From Pseudomonas huaxiensis (GTDB lineage: Bacteria > Pseudomonadota > Gammaproteobacteria > Pseudomonadales > Pseudomonadaceae), in the NCBI RefSeq assembly GCF_003231275.1, contig NZ_QKVL01000018.1:1-64000 (forward strand): 64,000 nucleotides of DNA, read 5' to 3'. A model generated the notes under the pieces. That model ran no database searches and was not told where the DNA came from. It was given only the letters and a program-made list of their open reading frames with translations. Within the stretch, counting starts at the first letter, position 1. Every line of letters begins with the position of its first letter. Positions 52,502 through 62,006 of this stretch are shown piece by piece. Position numbers and translations under genes: made by a program.

Positions 52502-53320
52502 TTATTTGAACCGCCGCTCCACCCCTTTCTCCACCAAAATCTTCGCCGAAATCTCCTCCACCGAAAAATGCGTGGAATTGATATTCGGAATATTCTCCCG
52601 CCGGAACAGATTCTCCACTTCCCTTACCTCGAACTCGCACTGAGCGAAGCTGGCGTAGCGACTGTTGGGCTTCCGCTCATGCCGAATCGCGGTGAGTCGG
52701 TCCGGATCAATCGTCAACCCGAACAGCTTGTGCTGATGATTCTTCAGCGCCGTTGGCAGTTGCAGCCGCTCCATATCATCTTCAGTCAGCGGGTAGTTCG
52801 CCGCCCGAATACCGAATTGCATGGCCATGTACAGGCAGGTCGGGGTCTTGCCGCAGCGGGACACGCCAACCAGGATCAGGTCGGCCTTGTCGTAGTAATG
52901 CGTACGGGCGCCGTCGTCGTTGTCGAGGGCGAAGTTGACCGCTTCGATGCGCTCCATGTAGTTGGAGTTGCCGCCGATCGAGTGGGATTTGCCCACCGAG
53001 TACGACGAATGGGCGGTCAACTCTTGCTCCAACGGGGCCAGGAAGGTTGAGAAGATGTCGATCATGAACCCGTTCGAGGTCGCCAGGATCTCGCGGATGT
53101 CCTGGTTGACGATGGTGTCGAAGATGATCGGGCGCATGCCGTCACGCTCAGCGGCGGCGTTGATTTGCTGTACCATGACGCGCGCTTTTTCCACGCTATC
53201 GATGTAGGGTCGCGTGAATTTATTGAACGGAATGTTCTCGAACTGCGCCAGAAGACTTTGCCCGAGGGTCTCCGCAGTGATGCCGGTGCCGTCGGAAATG
53301 AAGAAAGCAGATCGTTTCAT
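52502..53320 (-). CDS. ppsR: PEP synthase regulatory protein (kinase/pyrophosphorylase)
   Basis: 272 residues with the DUF299 signature: N-terminal FFISDGTGITAETLG and P-loop GVSRCGKT (about residue 150). It switches PEP synthase off by ADP-dependent threonine phosphorylation and on by Pi-dependent dephosphorylation. The start MKRSAFF at 53320 agrees with the family; an ATG at 53329 is possible. It is divergent from ppsA, its target, with about 175 bases between. Confidence 0.95.
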   Translation of the reverse strand: MKRSAFFISDGTGITAETLGQSLLAQFENIPFNKFTRPYIDSVEKARVMVQQINAAAERDGMRPIIFDTIVNQDIREILATSNGFMIDIFSTFLAPLEQELTAHSSYSVGKSHSIGGNSNYMERIEAVNFALDNDDGARTHYYDKADLILVGVSRCGKTPTCLYMAMQFGIRAANYPLTEDDMERLQLPTALKNHQHKLFGLTIDPDRLTAIRHERKPNSRYASFAQCEFEVREVENLFRRENIPNINSTHFSVEEISAKILVEKGVERRFK

Positions 53321-53496
53321 TTGCGCCATGGGCCTTAAGCTGGTGACGAATCTTGGATATGATAGGTTCGGTTTGCCGAACGAGATCGTCGGCATTCTCA
53401 CTTATTTTCCAGGTCCAGGCCACAAGCGCCCGGTCGATCCCACAGGGGTACGCCGGCGTCCTGAGCTTTTCCAACACAGTTAGTGGAGAGATCACC

Positions 53497-55872
53497 TTGG
53501 TAGAGTACGTAGTTTCCCTCGATAAGCTCGGCGTCCATGATGTGGAGCACGTGGGGGGCAAGAACGCATCCCTCGGCGAGATGATCAGTAACCTCGCGGG
53601 CGCCGGTGTATCGGTCCCCGGCGGCTTTGCCACTACGTCTCAGGCGTACCGTGATTTCCTCGAACAGAGCGGTTTGAACGATCAGATCCACGCCGCGCTC
53701 GACGCGCTGGACGTGGATGACGTCAACGCTCTGGCCAAGACCGGTGCGCAGATTCGTCAGTGGGTCATGGACGCCGAGTTCCCGGCGCGTCTCGACGCAG
53801 AAATTCGTACTGCCTTCGCCGAAATGGCCCAGGGCAACGACAACATGGCCGTCGCCGTGCGTTCGTCCGCCACCGCCGAAGACCTGCCGGACGCTTCCTT
53901 CGCCGGCCAGCAAGAAACCTTCCTGAACATCCGCGGCGTGGACAACGTGATCCGCGCGGCCAAGGAAGTGTTCGCTTCCCTCTTCAACGACCGTGCCATT
54001 TCCTACCGCGTGCACCAGGGCTTCGACCATAAACTGGTCGCCCTGTCTGCCGGCGTGCAGCGCATGGTCCGTTCGGAAACCGGAACGGCGGGTGTGATGT
54101 TCACCCTCGACACCGAATCGGGCTTCCGTGACGTGGTCTTCATCACTGGCGCCTACGGCCTGGGTGAAACCGTGGTTCAGGGCGCGGTCAACCCGGACGA
54201 GTTCTACGTTCACAAGAACACTCTCGAAGCCGGTCGCCCGGCCATCCTGCGCCGCAACCTGGGCAGCAAGGCCATCAAGATGATCTACGGCGACGAAGCC
54301 AAGGCCGGTCGTTCGGTCAAGGTGGTCGACGTGGACCGCGCCGACCGCGCCCGTTTCTGCCTGAGCGATGCCGAAGTGGCTGAACTGGCCAAGCAGGCGA
54401 TGATCATCGAGAAGCACTACCAGCGTCCGATGGACATCGAGTGGGCCAAAGACGGCGACGACGGCAAGCTGTACATCGTTCAGGCCCGTCCTGAAACCGT
54501 GAAAAGCCGCTCCAGCGCCAACGTCATGGAACGCTACCTGTTGAAGGAAAAGGGCACCGTTCTGGTTGAAGGCCGTGCCATTGGCCAGCGCATCGGCGCC
54601 GGCAAGGTTCGTGTGATCCACGACGTTTCCGAGATGGACAAGGTCCAGCCGGGCGACGTGCTGGTTTCCGACATGACCGACCCGGACTGGGAACCGGTCA
54701 TGAAGCGCGCCAGCGCCATCGTTACCAACCGCGGCGGCCGTACCTGCCACGCGGCGATCATCGCCCGTGAGCTGGGTATCCCGGCCGTGGTCGGTTGCGG
54801 CAACGCCACCCAGGTGCTGAAAGACGGCCAGGGCGTCACCGTCTCCTGCGCCGAAGGCGACACCGGCTTCATCTTCGAAGGTGAGCTGGGCTTCGACATC
54901 CGTCAGAACTCGGTCGACGCGATGCCTGATCTGCCGTTCAAGATCATGATGAACGTCGGTAACCCGGACCGCGCCTTCGACTTCGCCCAGTTGCCCAACG
55001 CCGGTGTCGGCCTGGCGCGTCTGGAATTCATCATCAACCGCATGATCGGCGTGCACCCCAAGGCGCTGCTGAACTACGCGGGCCTGCCGCAAGAGCTGAA
55101 AGAGAGCGTCGACAAGCGCATCGCCGGCTACAACGACCCGGTCGAGTTCTACGTCGAGAAGCTGGTCGAGGGCATCAGCACCCTGGCCGCAGCGTTCTGG
55201 CCGAAGAAGGTCATCGTTCGCCTGTCCGACTTCAAGTCCAACGAATACGCCAACCTGATCGGCGGCAAGCTGTACGAGCCGGAAGAAGAGAACCCGATGC
55301 TGGGCTTCCGCGGTGCCTCGCGTTACATCAGCGAGTCGTTCCGTGACTGCTTCGACCTGGAATGCCGTGCGCTCAAGCGTGTTCGCGATGTCATGGGCCT
55401 GACCAACGTCGAGATCATGGTGCCGTTCGTGCGGACCCTGGGCGAAGCCAGCCAGGTCGTCGACCTGCTCGCCGAGAAAGGCCTGGGCCGTGGTGTCAAC
55501 GGTCTGCGCGTGATCATGATGTGCGAACTGCCGTCCAACGCCATCCTGGCCGAGGAGTTCCTCGAGTACTTCGATGGTTTCTCCATCGGTTCCAACGACC
55601 TGACCCAGCTCACCCTGGGCCTGGACCGTGACTCGGGCATCATCGCGCACCTGTTCGACGAGCGTAATCCGGCGGTCAAGAAGCTGCTGTCCAATGCCAT
55701 CCAGGCCTGTAACAAGGCCGGCAAGTACATCGGCATCTGCGGTCAGGGCCCTTCGGACCACCCAGACCTGGCCAAATGGCTGATGGAACAGGGCATCGAA
55801 AGCGTCTCGCTGAACCCGGACTCGGTACTGGAAACCTGGTTCTTCCTGGCTGAAGGTCAGAACGCGAACTGA
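53497..55872 (+). CDS. ppsA: Phosphoenolpyruvate synthase
   Basis: 791 residues, starting at TTG (read VEYVVSLDKLGVHDVEHVGGKNASLGEM after the initiator), with GGAG upstream; no ATG fits the known N-terminus. Domains: ATP-grasp-like nucleotide domain (to about 340), the phosphohistidine domain with the catalytic His418 in GGRTCHAAI, and a PEP-binding barrel ending GICGQGPSDHP. It makes PEP from pyruvate and ATP for gluconeogenesis. It is paired with ppsR and followed by a strong terminator. Confidence 0.97.
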   Translation: MVEYVVSLDKLGVHDVEHVGGKNASLGEMISNLAGAGVSVPGGFATTSQAYRDFLEQSGLNDQIHAALDALDVDDVNALAKTGAQIRQWVMDAEFPARLDAEIRTAFAEMAQGNDNMAVAVRSSATAEDLPDASFAGQQETFLNIRGVDNVIRAAKEVFASLFNDRAISYRVHQGFDHKLVALSAGVQRMVRSETGTAGVMFTLDTESGFRDVVFITGAYGLGETVVQGAVNPDEFYVHKNTLEAGRPAILRRNLGSKAIKMIYGDEAKAGRSVKVVDVDRADRARFCLSDAEVAELAKQAMIIEKHYQRPMDIEWAKDGDDGKLYIVQARPETVKSRSSANVMERYLLKEKGTVLVEGRAIGQRIGAGKVRVIHDVSEMDKVQPGDVLVSDMTDPDWEPVMKRASAIVTNRGGRTCHAAIIARELGIPAVVGCGNATQVLKDGQGVTVSCAEGDTGFIFEGELGFDIRQNSVDAMPDLPFKIMMNVGNPDRAFDFAQLPNAGVGLARLEFIINRMIGVHPKALLNYAGLPQELKESVDKRIAGYNDPVEFYVEKLVEGISTLAAAFWPKKVIVRLSDFKSNEYANLIGGKLYEPEEENPMLGFRGASRYISESFRDCFDLECRALKRVRDVMGLTNVEIMVPFVRTLGEASQVVDLLAEKGLGRGVNGLRVIMMCELPSNAILAEEFLEYFDGFSIGSNDLTQLTLGLDRDSGIIAHLFDERNPAVKKLLSNAIQACNKAGKYIGICGQGPSDHPDLAKWLMEQGIESVSLNPDSVLETWFFLAEGQNAN

Positions 55873-55935
55873 TCGCGGGTACTGGAGCGGTCGTCTGCGC
55901 AAGTCCGGCAGCGACCGCTTCAACGGTTTCATCCA

Positions 55936-55967
55936 GGGCGGGTCCATTGACGGACGCGCCCTTTTTT
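55936..55967 (+). terminator. Intrinsic terminator of ppsA
   Basis: GGGCGGGTCC (55936-55945) pairs with GGACGCGCCC (55952-55961), one mismatch, then six T residues. Confidence 0.88.
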
Positions 55968-55981
55968 GTGCAAGAACCCCT

Positions 55982-56974
55982 ATGCAAAGCAGCAGTAGTC
56001 TTTTTCCCGTGGCCTTGCTCAGGGCCGAACGTTGCGGCGACCTGAGCGAGGACGTGTACCGCCTGAAGGCCGGCAACAGCCCTGACCGGAGTGTCGAGCT
56101 GGCGTTGACCCGCCTTGGCATGGCCGATCAGAACGATGTGCGCGGCGCGCCCGTCATCCTTCTGCATGGCAGTTTTTCCAACCGGCGTTTCTGGTTTTCG
56201 CCCAAAGGCATCGGCCTGGGCGCTTATCTGGCGCGGGCGGGGTTTGATGTGTGGATCCCGGAGATGCGCGGTCATGGTCTGTCGCCACGCAACCGCGAGT
56301 ATCGTTACAACCGCGTCGCCGACTATGCCAGCTACGACCTGCCGGCCATTGCCGCGTTCGTTCACGAGCAAACCGGCCGGCCCGCACACTGGCTTGGTCA
56401 CTCATTGGGCGGCACGACCCTGGCGGCGGCGCTCGGCGGGCGCTATTTGAATGAAGAACTGATCGCCAGCGCGGCGTTTTTCGGCACCCAGGTCAGCCGT
56501 ACCTATTGGCCGCTGAAGATTCCGCCGGTGGAGTGGGGCGGCCGCGTGCTGCTCAAGCGCTTCGCCCATCTGTCCGGCTCGCGCCTCAAGCGGGGCCCGG
56601 AAGACGAGCCGATCGGCCTGGCCATTGAAAGCATGCGCTGGTTCGGTCTGTTCGGTCGTTTTGGCGACAAGGAGCGGAACTGGTGGGCCGGTCTGGCCGA
56701 GGTTCAGGTGCCGGTACTGGCGGTGGCGGGCGCGGGTGACCATCAGGACCCGGTGTGGGCGTGCCGCAAGCTGTTCGAGCAGATCGGCAGCGAGCATAAG
56801 CGTTTTCTGCGGCTGGGCCAGGAAGACGGGTTCGACAACTTCGGGCATGTGGATATGCTGGTTAGCAAACCCGCGCAGACGCAGGTCTGGCCGCTGGTTG
56901 AGCGCTGGTTGAGCGATCCGCTGGCGATGACGGGACAAGAAGCAGGCGTTTCTCCGGAGCCGGTTAGCGGCTAA
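55982..56974 (+). CDS. Alpha/beta hydrolase
   Basis: 330 residues. The oxyanion segment LLHGSFSNRRFW, the nucleophile elbow GHSLGG (Ser about 141), an Asp in AGAGDHQDP and a His in FGHVDML form a complete triad. No signal peptide is visible, so it is probably a cytosolic esterase or lipase; substrate unknown. It lies between ppsA and the Rieske gene, the same order as in P. aeruginosa from memory. Confidence 0.9.
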   Translation: MQSSSSLFPVALLRAERCGDLSEDVYRLKAGNSPDRSVELALTRLGMADQNDVRGAPVILLHGSFSNRRFWFSPKGIGLGAYLARAGFDVWIPEMRGHGLSPRNREYRYNRVADYASYDLPAIAAFVHEQTGRPAHWLGHSLGGTTLAAALGGRYLNEELIASAAFFGTQVSRTYWPLKIPPVEWGGRVLLKRFAHLSGSRLKRGPEDEPIGLAIESMRWFGLFGRFGDKERNWWAGLAEVQVPVLAVAGAGDHQDPVWACRKLFEQIGSEHKRFLRLGQEDGFDNFGHVDMLVSKPAQTQVWPLVERWLSDPLAMTGQEAGVSPEPVSG

Positions 56975-57026
56975 GATGTGACGCTTGTCGGATTTCTGGT
57001 CACTTTATGTTTTCTGGGCGTTTTCC

Positions 57027-57326
57027 ATGTTCGTTCCGCTCGAGCGTTTGATCAATCTCGAAGAAGGTTATCGCAGGACGTTCAGGGTCAACGGCCAGAC
57101 GCTCCTGCTGTTGGTCGTGGACAACCGGCCGGTGCTGATCGAGGACCGTTGCCCGCATCAGGGGGCGCCGCTGAATGGCGCCACGCTGGAAGGCGATGTG
57201 CTGCGTTGCCCGCGTCACGGTCTGGCGTTCAGCCTGTCTTCGGGGCGAGCGGTGCAGCCGGGATGCGCTGGGTTGAACATGTTCAGGTTGGCGTATGAAG
57301 GTGACCGTGTTGGAATCGACGTGTAG
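57027..57326 (+). CDS. Small Rieske 2Fe-2S protein
   Basis: 99 residues from the ATG at 57027. The Rieske cluster ligands are Cys42-x-His44 (CPHQGAPL) and Cys61-x2-His64 (CPRHGLAF). It is a stand-alone ferredoxin-type Rieske protein like NirD or dioxygenase ferredoxins. No reductase or oxygenase partner is nearby, so the electron donor is unknown. An upstream TTG (56985) would add a hydrophobic stretch and is not preferred. Confidence 0.87.
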   Translation: MFVPLERLINLEEGYRRTFRVNGQTLLLLVVDNRPVLIEDRCPHQGAPLNGATLEGDVLRCPRHGLAFSLSSGRAVQPGCAGLNMFRLAYEGDRVGIDV

Positions 57327-57426
57327 CCTTGTAGCCTGGGTCTAAAGCCGTATTGCCAGGCTTCGTCTGTTTCAATGATCGTGTGAGTTCCGACATCCAT
57401 TTCTTGATCAATGACAGGAGTTTCTC

Positions 57427-57915
57427 ATGCATTACGTAACGCCCGATTTGTGCGACGCCTACCCTGAGCTGGTCCAGGTGCTGGAGCCGATGTTCAGCAA
57501 CTTCGGCGGCCGCGATTCGTTCGGCGGTGAGATCGTCACCATCAAGTGCTTCGAAGACAACTCGCTGGTCAAGGAGCAGGTCGACCTCGACGGCAAGGGC
57601 AAGGTTCTGGTGGTCGACGGCGGCGGTTCGCTGCGCCGCGCGCTGCTGGGCGACATGCTTGCCGAAAAGGCCGCCAAGAATGGCTGGGAAGGCCTGGTGA
57701 TCTACGGTTGCGTGCGTGACGTGGATGTCCTGGCCCAGACCGATGTGGGCGTGCAGGCGCTGGCCAGCCACCCGTTGAAGACTGACAAACGCGGCATCGG
57801 CGACCTGAACGTCGCGGTGACCTTCGCCGGCGTCACGTTCCGCCCGGGCGAGTACATCTATGCCGACAATAACGGCGTGATCGTTTCGCCAAGCCCGCTG
57901 AAGATGCCCGAGTAA
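57427..57915 (+). CDS. rraA: RraA-family protein (RNase E inhibitor / aldolase fold)
   Basis: 162 residues, the usual length. Key segments are GGGSLRRALLGDMLA and VIYGCVRDVD. In gamma-proteobacteria RraA binds RNase E; related proteins act as 4-hydroxy-4-methyl-2-oxoglutarate aldolases, and the Arg-Asp pair in CVRDVD keeps that chemistry possible. ACAGGAG precedes the ATG. Confidence 0.92.
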   Translation: MHYVTPDLCDAYPELVQVLEPMFSNFGGRDSFGGEIVTIKCFEDNSLVKEQVDLDGKGKVLVVDGGGSLRRALLGDMLAEKAAKNGWEGLVIYGCVRDVDVLAQTDVGVQALASHPLKTDKRGIGDLNVAVTFAGVTFRPGEYIYADNNGVIVSPSPLKMPE

Positions 57916-57943
57916 CTACTGAAAACAGGTCGATGGAGTAAGG

Positions 57944-58939
57944 ATGTTCGAGGAAGAAAACGCGCAGTGGGGGCTGGTTCATGCCCTGGTTCTTGATGGC
58001 AGGGGCGGTGCGCGTTCCATCGCTCGGACTGAACTGGACGATCTGGTCCTGCAGCCGGAGCAAAGTCTCTGGCTGCATTGGGACCGCGGTCATCCGCAAA
58101 CCCAGACCTGGCTGCGCCAGGACAGCGGTCTGAATCAGTTCGCCTGCGACCTGTTGCTGGAAGAAAACACCCGCCCGCGGCTGTTGCCGCTGCCCGACGC
58201 GCAAATGCTGTTGTTCCTGCGCGGCATCAACCTCAATCCCGGCGCCGAGCCTGAAGACATGGTCTCGGTGCGTATCTTTGCCCAGGCCCAGCGGGTGATT
58301 TCCCTGCGTTTGCGGCCATTGCGGGCTACCGACGAACTGCTGCAACAACTGGATGAAGGGCTCGGGCCGAAGACCGCCTCCGAGTTGCTGCTGACCCTTG
58401 CCCAGTTGCTCACCGACAAGGTGCAGGCGGTGGTGTCCGATCTTTCCGAACAGGTCGATATCGAGGAAGAAAAACTCGAGGCCGACGACCGCTATGCCCC
58501 GGAACATGGCGACCTGCAGCAGATGCGCCGCCGCGCCGCAGGCTTGCGGCGGTTCCTCGCGCCGCAGCGGGAAATCTACGCGCAACTGGCGCGCAACAAG
58601 TGGCCGTGGTTCGTCGAAGACGACGCCGACTACTGGAACGAGCTCAACAACAGCCTGACCCGCTACCTGGAAGAGCTGGAGCTGACCCGCGAGCGGGTGG
58701 CGCTGGTACTGGAGAGCGAGGACCGGCGCTTGAGCGAGCGGATGAACCGCACCATGTACCGGTTCGGCATCATCACCTGCATCTTCCTGCCTATGAGCTT
58801 CGTCACCGGGCTGTTGGGCATCAACGTTGGCGGCATTCCCGGTTCCCAGAGTCCTTATGGCTTCCTGTTCGCCAGCTTGCTGGTGCTGGGGCTGGCGTCC
58901 GGCCAATGGTGGCTGTTCCGCCGCCTGCGCTGGGTTTGA
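57944..58939 (+). CDS. cmaX: CorA-superfamily cation transporter (ZntB/CmaX type)
   Basis: 331 residues. A long cytosolic N-terminal part with coiled-coil helices (about 150-260) precedes two C-terminal membrane helices. The selectivity loop reads GIN followed by VGGIPG, the ZntB-like variant of the CorA GMN. It occupies the position of cmaX upstream of cfrX-cmpX-sigX. It likely carries Zn2+ or Mg2+, direction uncertain. GGAG precedes the ATG. A GACGAG-CGT-CTCGTC hairpin (59000-59014) lies between it and cfrX. Confidence 0.9.
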   Translation: MFEEENAQWGLVHALVLDGRGGARSIARTELDDLVLQPEQSLWLHWDRGHPQTQTWLRQDSGLNQFACDLLLEENTRPRLLPLPDAQMLLFLRGINLNPGAEPEDMVSVRIFAQAQRVISLRLRPLRATDELLQQLDEGLGPKTASELLLTLAQLLTDKVQAVVSDLSEQVDIEEEKLEADDRYAPEHGDLQQMRRRAAGLRRFLAPQREIYAQLARNKWPWFVEDDADYWNELNNSLTRYLEELELTRERVALVLESEDRRLSERMNRTMYRFGIITCIFLPMSFVTGLLGINVGGIPGSQSPYGFLFASLLVLGLASGQWWLFRRLRWV

Positions 58940-59040
58940 GGACGCTGACGTGTTGATGTCCTCCCTGATGCCCGTACGAATTGTTCATGTGACCCATGGG
59001 ACGAGCGTCTCGTCTTTGACTGACATTGCGCGAGGTGCCC

Positions 59041-59289
59041 ATGCACGATCCGTTTGAACAATCCCTGCGAGACATGCTCAACGCGTCGCCGTCCGGTCAG
59101 GACCGCGATGACGATGCCTGCCTCGGGCGTGTCCTGAAAACCGCCAACCGCCAGGTTGGCGCCGGCGATCTGTTCAGCCTGCTTGGCCGCTGGAGCCAGG
59201 CGCTGATGATCGCCATCAATAATGGCTCGGCGCACGTTGCGCCGGTCCGCCGCACCGCTACCGTCCGTAAAGCTGATAAGGCCGATTGA
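59041..59289 (+). CDS. cfrX: CfrX-like small protein of the sigX block
   Basis: 82 residues (MHDPFEQSLRDMLNAS...). It is predicted soluble, with a short hydrophobic stretch (RWSQALMIAIN), and recognised mainly by position between cmaX and cmpX (also spelled crfX). GAGGTG precedes the ATG at 59041; the upstream in-frame start at 59026 is less likely. Its TGA abuts the cmpX start. Function unknown. Confidence 0.8.
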   Translation: MHDPFEQSLRDMLNASPSGQDRDDDACLGRVLKTANRQVGAGDLFSLLGRWSQALMIAINNGSAHVAPVRRTATVRKADKAD

Positions 59290-59291
59290 AT

Positions 59292-60116
59292 ATGGAACTT
59301 GATCTCTGGACCCAGAGCCTGGTCGCCGCGATGACCGCGTTGTGGACCAAAGTCGCGAACTTCATCCCGAATCTGTTTGGCGCGCTGGTTGTCGTCCTGC
59401 TTGGCTTCGTTGTCGCCAAACTGCTCGACACCCTGTTGTCCAAACTGCTTGCCAAAATTGGCCTCGATCGCCTGATGGGCGGCACTGGCCTGACCAAAAT
59501 GTTGAGCCGGGTCGGTATCCAGGTGCCGATTTCGACCCTGATCGGCAAGATCGTCTACTGGTTCATCCTGCTGGTGTTCCTGGTCTCGGCTGCCGAGTCC
59601 CTGGGGCTTGAGCGCGTTTCCGCGACCCTGGACATGCTTGCCCTGTACCTGCCCAAGGTCTTTGGCGGGGCATTGGTGCTGCTGGTCGGCGTACTGCTGG
59701 CGCAGGTGGTCAACGGCCTGGTGCGCGGTGCCGCCGAAGGCATCGGTCTGGAATACGCCACAGGGGTTGGGCGCATTGCCCAGGGCCTGGTGATCGTCAT
59801 CAGTATTTCCGTGGCCATCAGCCAGCTCGAAGTGAAAACCGACCTGCTCAACCACGTGATCGTCATCGGTTTGATTACCGTTGGTCTGGCCGTTGCGCTG
59901 GCAATGGGCCTGGGCAGCCGTGAAATTGCCGGTCAGATTCTTGCCGGCATCTACGTGCGCGAGCTCTATCAGGTGGGCCAGCAGGTGCAGATTGGAGATG
60001 TCGAAGGGCAGATCGAAGAGATCGGGACGGTCAAGACAGTCGTGTTGACGGATGACGGCGAGCTGGTTTCGCTGTCCAACCGCACGCTGCTGGAACAGCG
60101 GGTCAATAGCCGCTGA
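59292..60116 (+). CDS. cmpX: CmpX, small MscS-like mechanosensitive channel protein
   Basis: 274 residues from the ATG at 59292 (a TTG at 59286 overlaps the cfrX stop). Several membrane helices (from LFGALVVVLLGFVVAKLLD onward) lead to an MscS-like pore helix and beta domain (REIAGQILAGIYVRELYQVGQQVQIGDVEGQIEEIG). It is cotranscribed with cfrX and placed just upstream of sigX, whose activity is linked to membrane state in P. aeruginosa. Confidence 0.9.
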   Translation: MELDLWTQSLVAAMTALWTKVANFIPNLFGALVVVLLGFVVAKLLDTLLSKLLAKIGLDRLMGGTGLTKMLSRVGIQVPISTLIGKIVYWFILLVFLVSAAESLGLERVSATLDMLALYLPKVFGGALVLLVGVLLAQVVNGLVRGAAEGIGLEYATGVGRIAQGLVIVISISVAISQLEVKTDLLNHVIVIGLITVGLAVALAMGLGSREIAGQILAGIYVRELYQVGQQVQIGDVEGQIEEIGTVKTVVLTDDGELVSLSNRTLLEQRVNSR

Positions 60117-60204
60117 CCGGGCAAATCCTGCTAATGTATGCCGCCGCAAAATGGCCCCCTCCGGGCTGGCGGCGACGAATACCTGACTGTCGGCCTGATT
60201 TGTT

Positions 60205-60795
60205 TTGAATAAAGTCCATTCGCTGCCCATGCGTTACGACCCCCGCGAGCTCACCGATGAGGAGCTTGTGGCGCGTTCGCATGAGGAGCTATTTCATGTT
60301 ACCCGCGCCTATGAAGAGCTCATGCGGCGCTATCAGCGAACCCTTTTTAACGTCTGCGCACGTTATCTGGGGAACGATCGTGACGCCGACGATGTCTGTC
60401 AGGAGGTGATGCTGAAGGTGCTGTACGGTTTGAAGAACTTCGAAGGTAAATCGAAGTTCAAGACCTGGCTCTATAGCATCACCTATAACGAGTGCATTAC
60501 CCAGTATCGCAAGGAGCGGCGTAAGCGTCGGTTGATGGATGCCTTGAGTCTGGATCCGGTTGAAGAGGCCTCTGAAGAGAAGTCTCCGAAGCCAGAAGAG
60601 AAGGGCGGACTGGACAGATGGTTGATTCATGTGAATCCCATCGATCGTGAAATTCTGGTGCTACGTTTTGTCGCAGAGCTGGAATTTCAGGAAATTGCCG
60701 ACATCATGCATATGGGCTTGAGCGCGACAAAAATGCGCTACAAGCGTGCGCTGGACAAGCTACGAGAGAAATTTTCCGGACAGGTTGAAACTTAG
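60205..60795 (+). CDS. sigX: ECF sigma factor SigX
   Basis: 196 residues when read from the TTG at 60205, equal to the known SigX length; an ATG at 60229 would give 188. Region 2 carries LMRRYQRTLFNVCARYLGNDRDADDVCQEV, and region 4 carries REILVLRFVAELEFQEIADIMHMGLSATKMRYKRAL. It controls oprF, fatty-acid and envelope genes in Pseudomonas. No anti-sigma gene follows it; the next gene is oprF. Confidence 0.95.
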   Translation: MNKVHSLPMRYDPRELTDEELVARSHEELFHVTRAYEELMRRYQRTLFNVCARYLGNDRDADDVCQEVMLKVLYGLKNFEGKSKFKTWLYSITYNECITQYRKERRKRRLMDALSLDPVEEASEEKSPKPEEKGGLDRWLIHVNPIDREILVLRFVAELEFQEIADIMHMGLSATKMRYKRALDKLREKFSGQVET

Positions 60796-60903
60796 TCCTT
60801 AGGAAATTTCTCTAACGGTTTGGCGAGTTCTGCTAGACTTGCCGACGAGTTGTCCCCCTGAGTTGTGGGACTGCTTAACTATCACCAGATGGGGATTTAA
60901 CGG

Positions 60904-61941
60904 ATGAAATTGAAAAACACCTTGGGCTTGGCCATTGGTTCTCTTGTTGCCGCAACTTCGCTCGGCGCTCTGGCACAAGGCCAAGGCGCGGTCGAGGTCG
61001 AAGGCTTCTACAAGAAAGAATACTTCGACAGCCAGCGCGACTTCAAAAACGACGGCAACCTGTTCGGTGGTTCGGTTGGTTACTTCCTGACCGACGACGT
61101 TGAACTGCGTCTGGGCTACGACGAAGTTCACAACGCCCGTGGCGAAGATGGCAAGAACATCAAGGGCTCGAACACCGCCCTGGACGCTCTGTACCACTTC
61201 AACAAACCAGGCGACCTGATCCGTCCATACGTATCCGCTGGTTTCTCCGACCAGAGCATCGGCCAGACTGGCCGTGGTGGTCGTAACGGCTCCACCTTCG
61301 CCAACGTCGGCGGCGGTGCCAAGCTGTACTTCACCGACAACTTCTACGCCCGTGCTGGCGTTGAAGCTCAGTACAACATCGACCAAGGCGACACCGAGTG
61401 GGCGCCAAGCGTTGGTATCGGCCTGAACTTCGGTGGCGGCTCCAAGCCAGCCGCTGCTCCAGCACCTGCTCCAGTTGCTGACGTCTGCTCCGACAGCGAC
61501 AACGACGGCGTTTGCGACAACGTCGACAAGTGCCCTGACACCCCAGCCAACGTTACCGTTGACGCTGATGGCTGCCCGGCTGTTGCCGAAGTCGTTCGCG
61601 TTGAGCTGGACGTCAAGTTCGACTTCGACAAGTCGGTCGTCAAGCCAAACAGCTACGGCGACATCAAGAACCTGGCTGACTTCATGAAGCAGTACCCGTC
61701 GACCACCACCACTGTTGAAGGTCACACTGACTCCGTCGGTCCTGACGCTTACAACCAGAAACTGTCCGAGCGCCGTGCTGGTGCTGTGAAGCAGGTTCTG
61801 ACCCAGCAGTACGGTGTTGAGTCGAGCCGCGTTCAATCGGTTGGCTACGGTGAGTCCCGTCCGGTTGCTGACAACGCCACCGACGCTGGTCGCGCTGTCA
61901 ACCGTCGCGTTGAAGCTCAAGTAGAAGCTCAAGCCAAGTAA
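60904..61941 (+). CDS. oprF: Major outer-membrane porin OprF
   Basis: 345 residues. Signal peptide (cleavage near LGALAQ), an eight-strand barrel (to about 180), a Pro/Ala linker with paired Cys (CSDSDNDGVCDNVDKCPDTP), and a C-terminal OmpA domain that binds peptidoglycan (NxxLSxRRAxxV-like NQKLSERRAGAVKQV). It is the major structural porin. Codon use is strongly biased, as expected for a highly expressed gene. The 108-base leader after sigX contains an extended -10-like TGCTAGACT (about 60829-60837) and a GTCCC/GGGAC hairpin. Confidence 0.98.
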   Translation: MKLKNTLGLAIGSLVAATSLGALAQGQGAVEVEGFYKKEYFDSQRDFKNDGNLFGGSVGYFLTDDVELRLGYDEVHNARGEDGKNIKGSNTALDALYHFNKPGDLIRPYVSAGFSDQSIGQTGRGGRNGSTFANVGGGAKLYFTDNFYARAGVEAQYNIDQGDTEWAPSVGIGLNFGGGSKPAAAPAPAPVADVCSDSDNDGVCDNVDKCPDTPANVTVDADGCPAVAEVVRVELDVKFDFDKSVVKPNSYGDIKNLADFMKQYPSTTTTVEGHTDSVGPDAYNQKLSERRAGAVKQVLTQQYGVESSRVQSVGYGESRPVADNATDAGRAVNRRVEAQVEAQAK

Positions 61942-61960
61942 TTGGTCTGACGCACTACTG

Positions 61961-61986
61961 AAAAGCCCGGCTCAGGCCGGGCTTTT
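61961..61986. terminator. Bidirectional terminator between oprF and cobA
   Basis: AAAAGCCCGGC (61961-61971) pairs exactly with GCCGGGCTTTT (61976-61986) over a 4-base loop. A and T runs on the two sides serve both converging genes. Confidence 0.92.
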
Positions 61987-62006
61987 CTTTGCCTGCGATT
62001 TACCCC

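Noticed and set aside
53398..56121. Open frame of about 900 codons antisense to ppsA
   Set aside because: Same reason; it also runs through the ppsA terminator.
60799..61932. Open frame of 377 codons antisense to oprF
   Set aside because: Arises from the strict codon bias of oprF; Val/Ala/Asn-rich translation with no domain.
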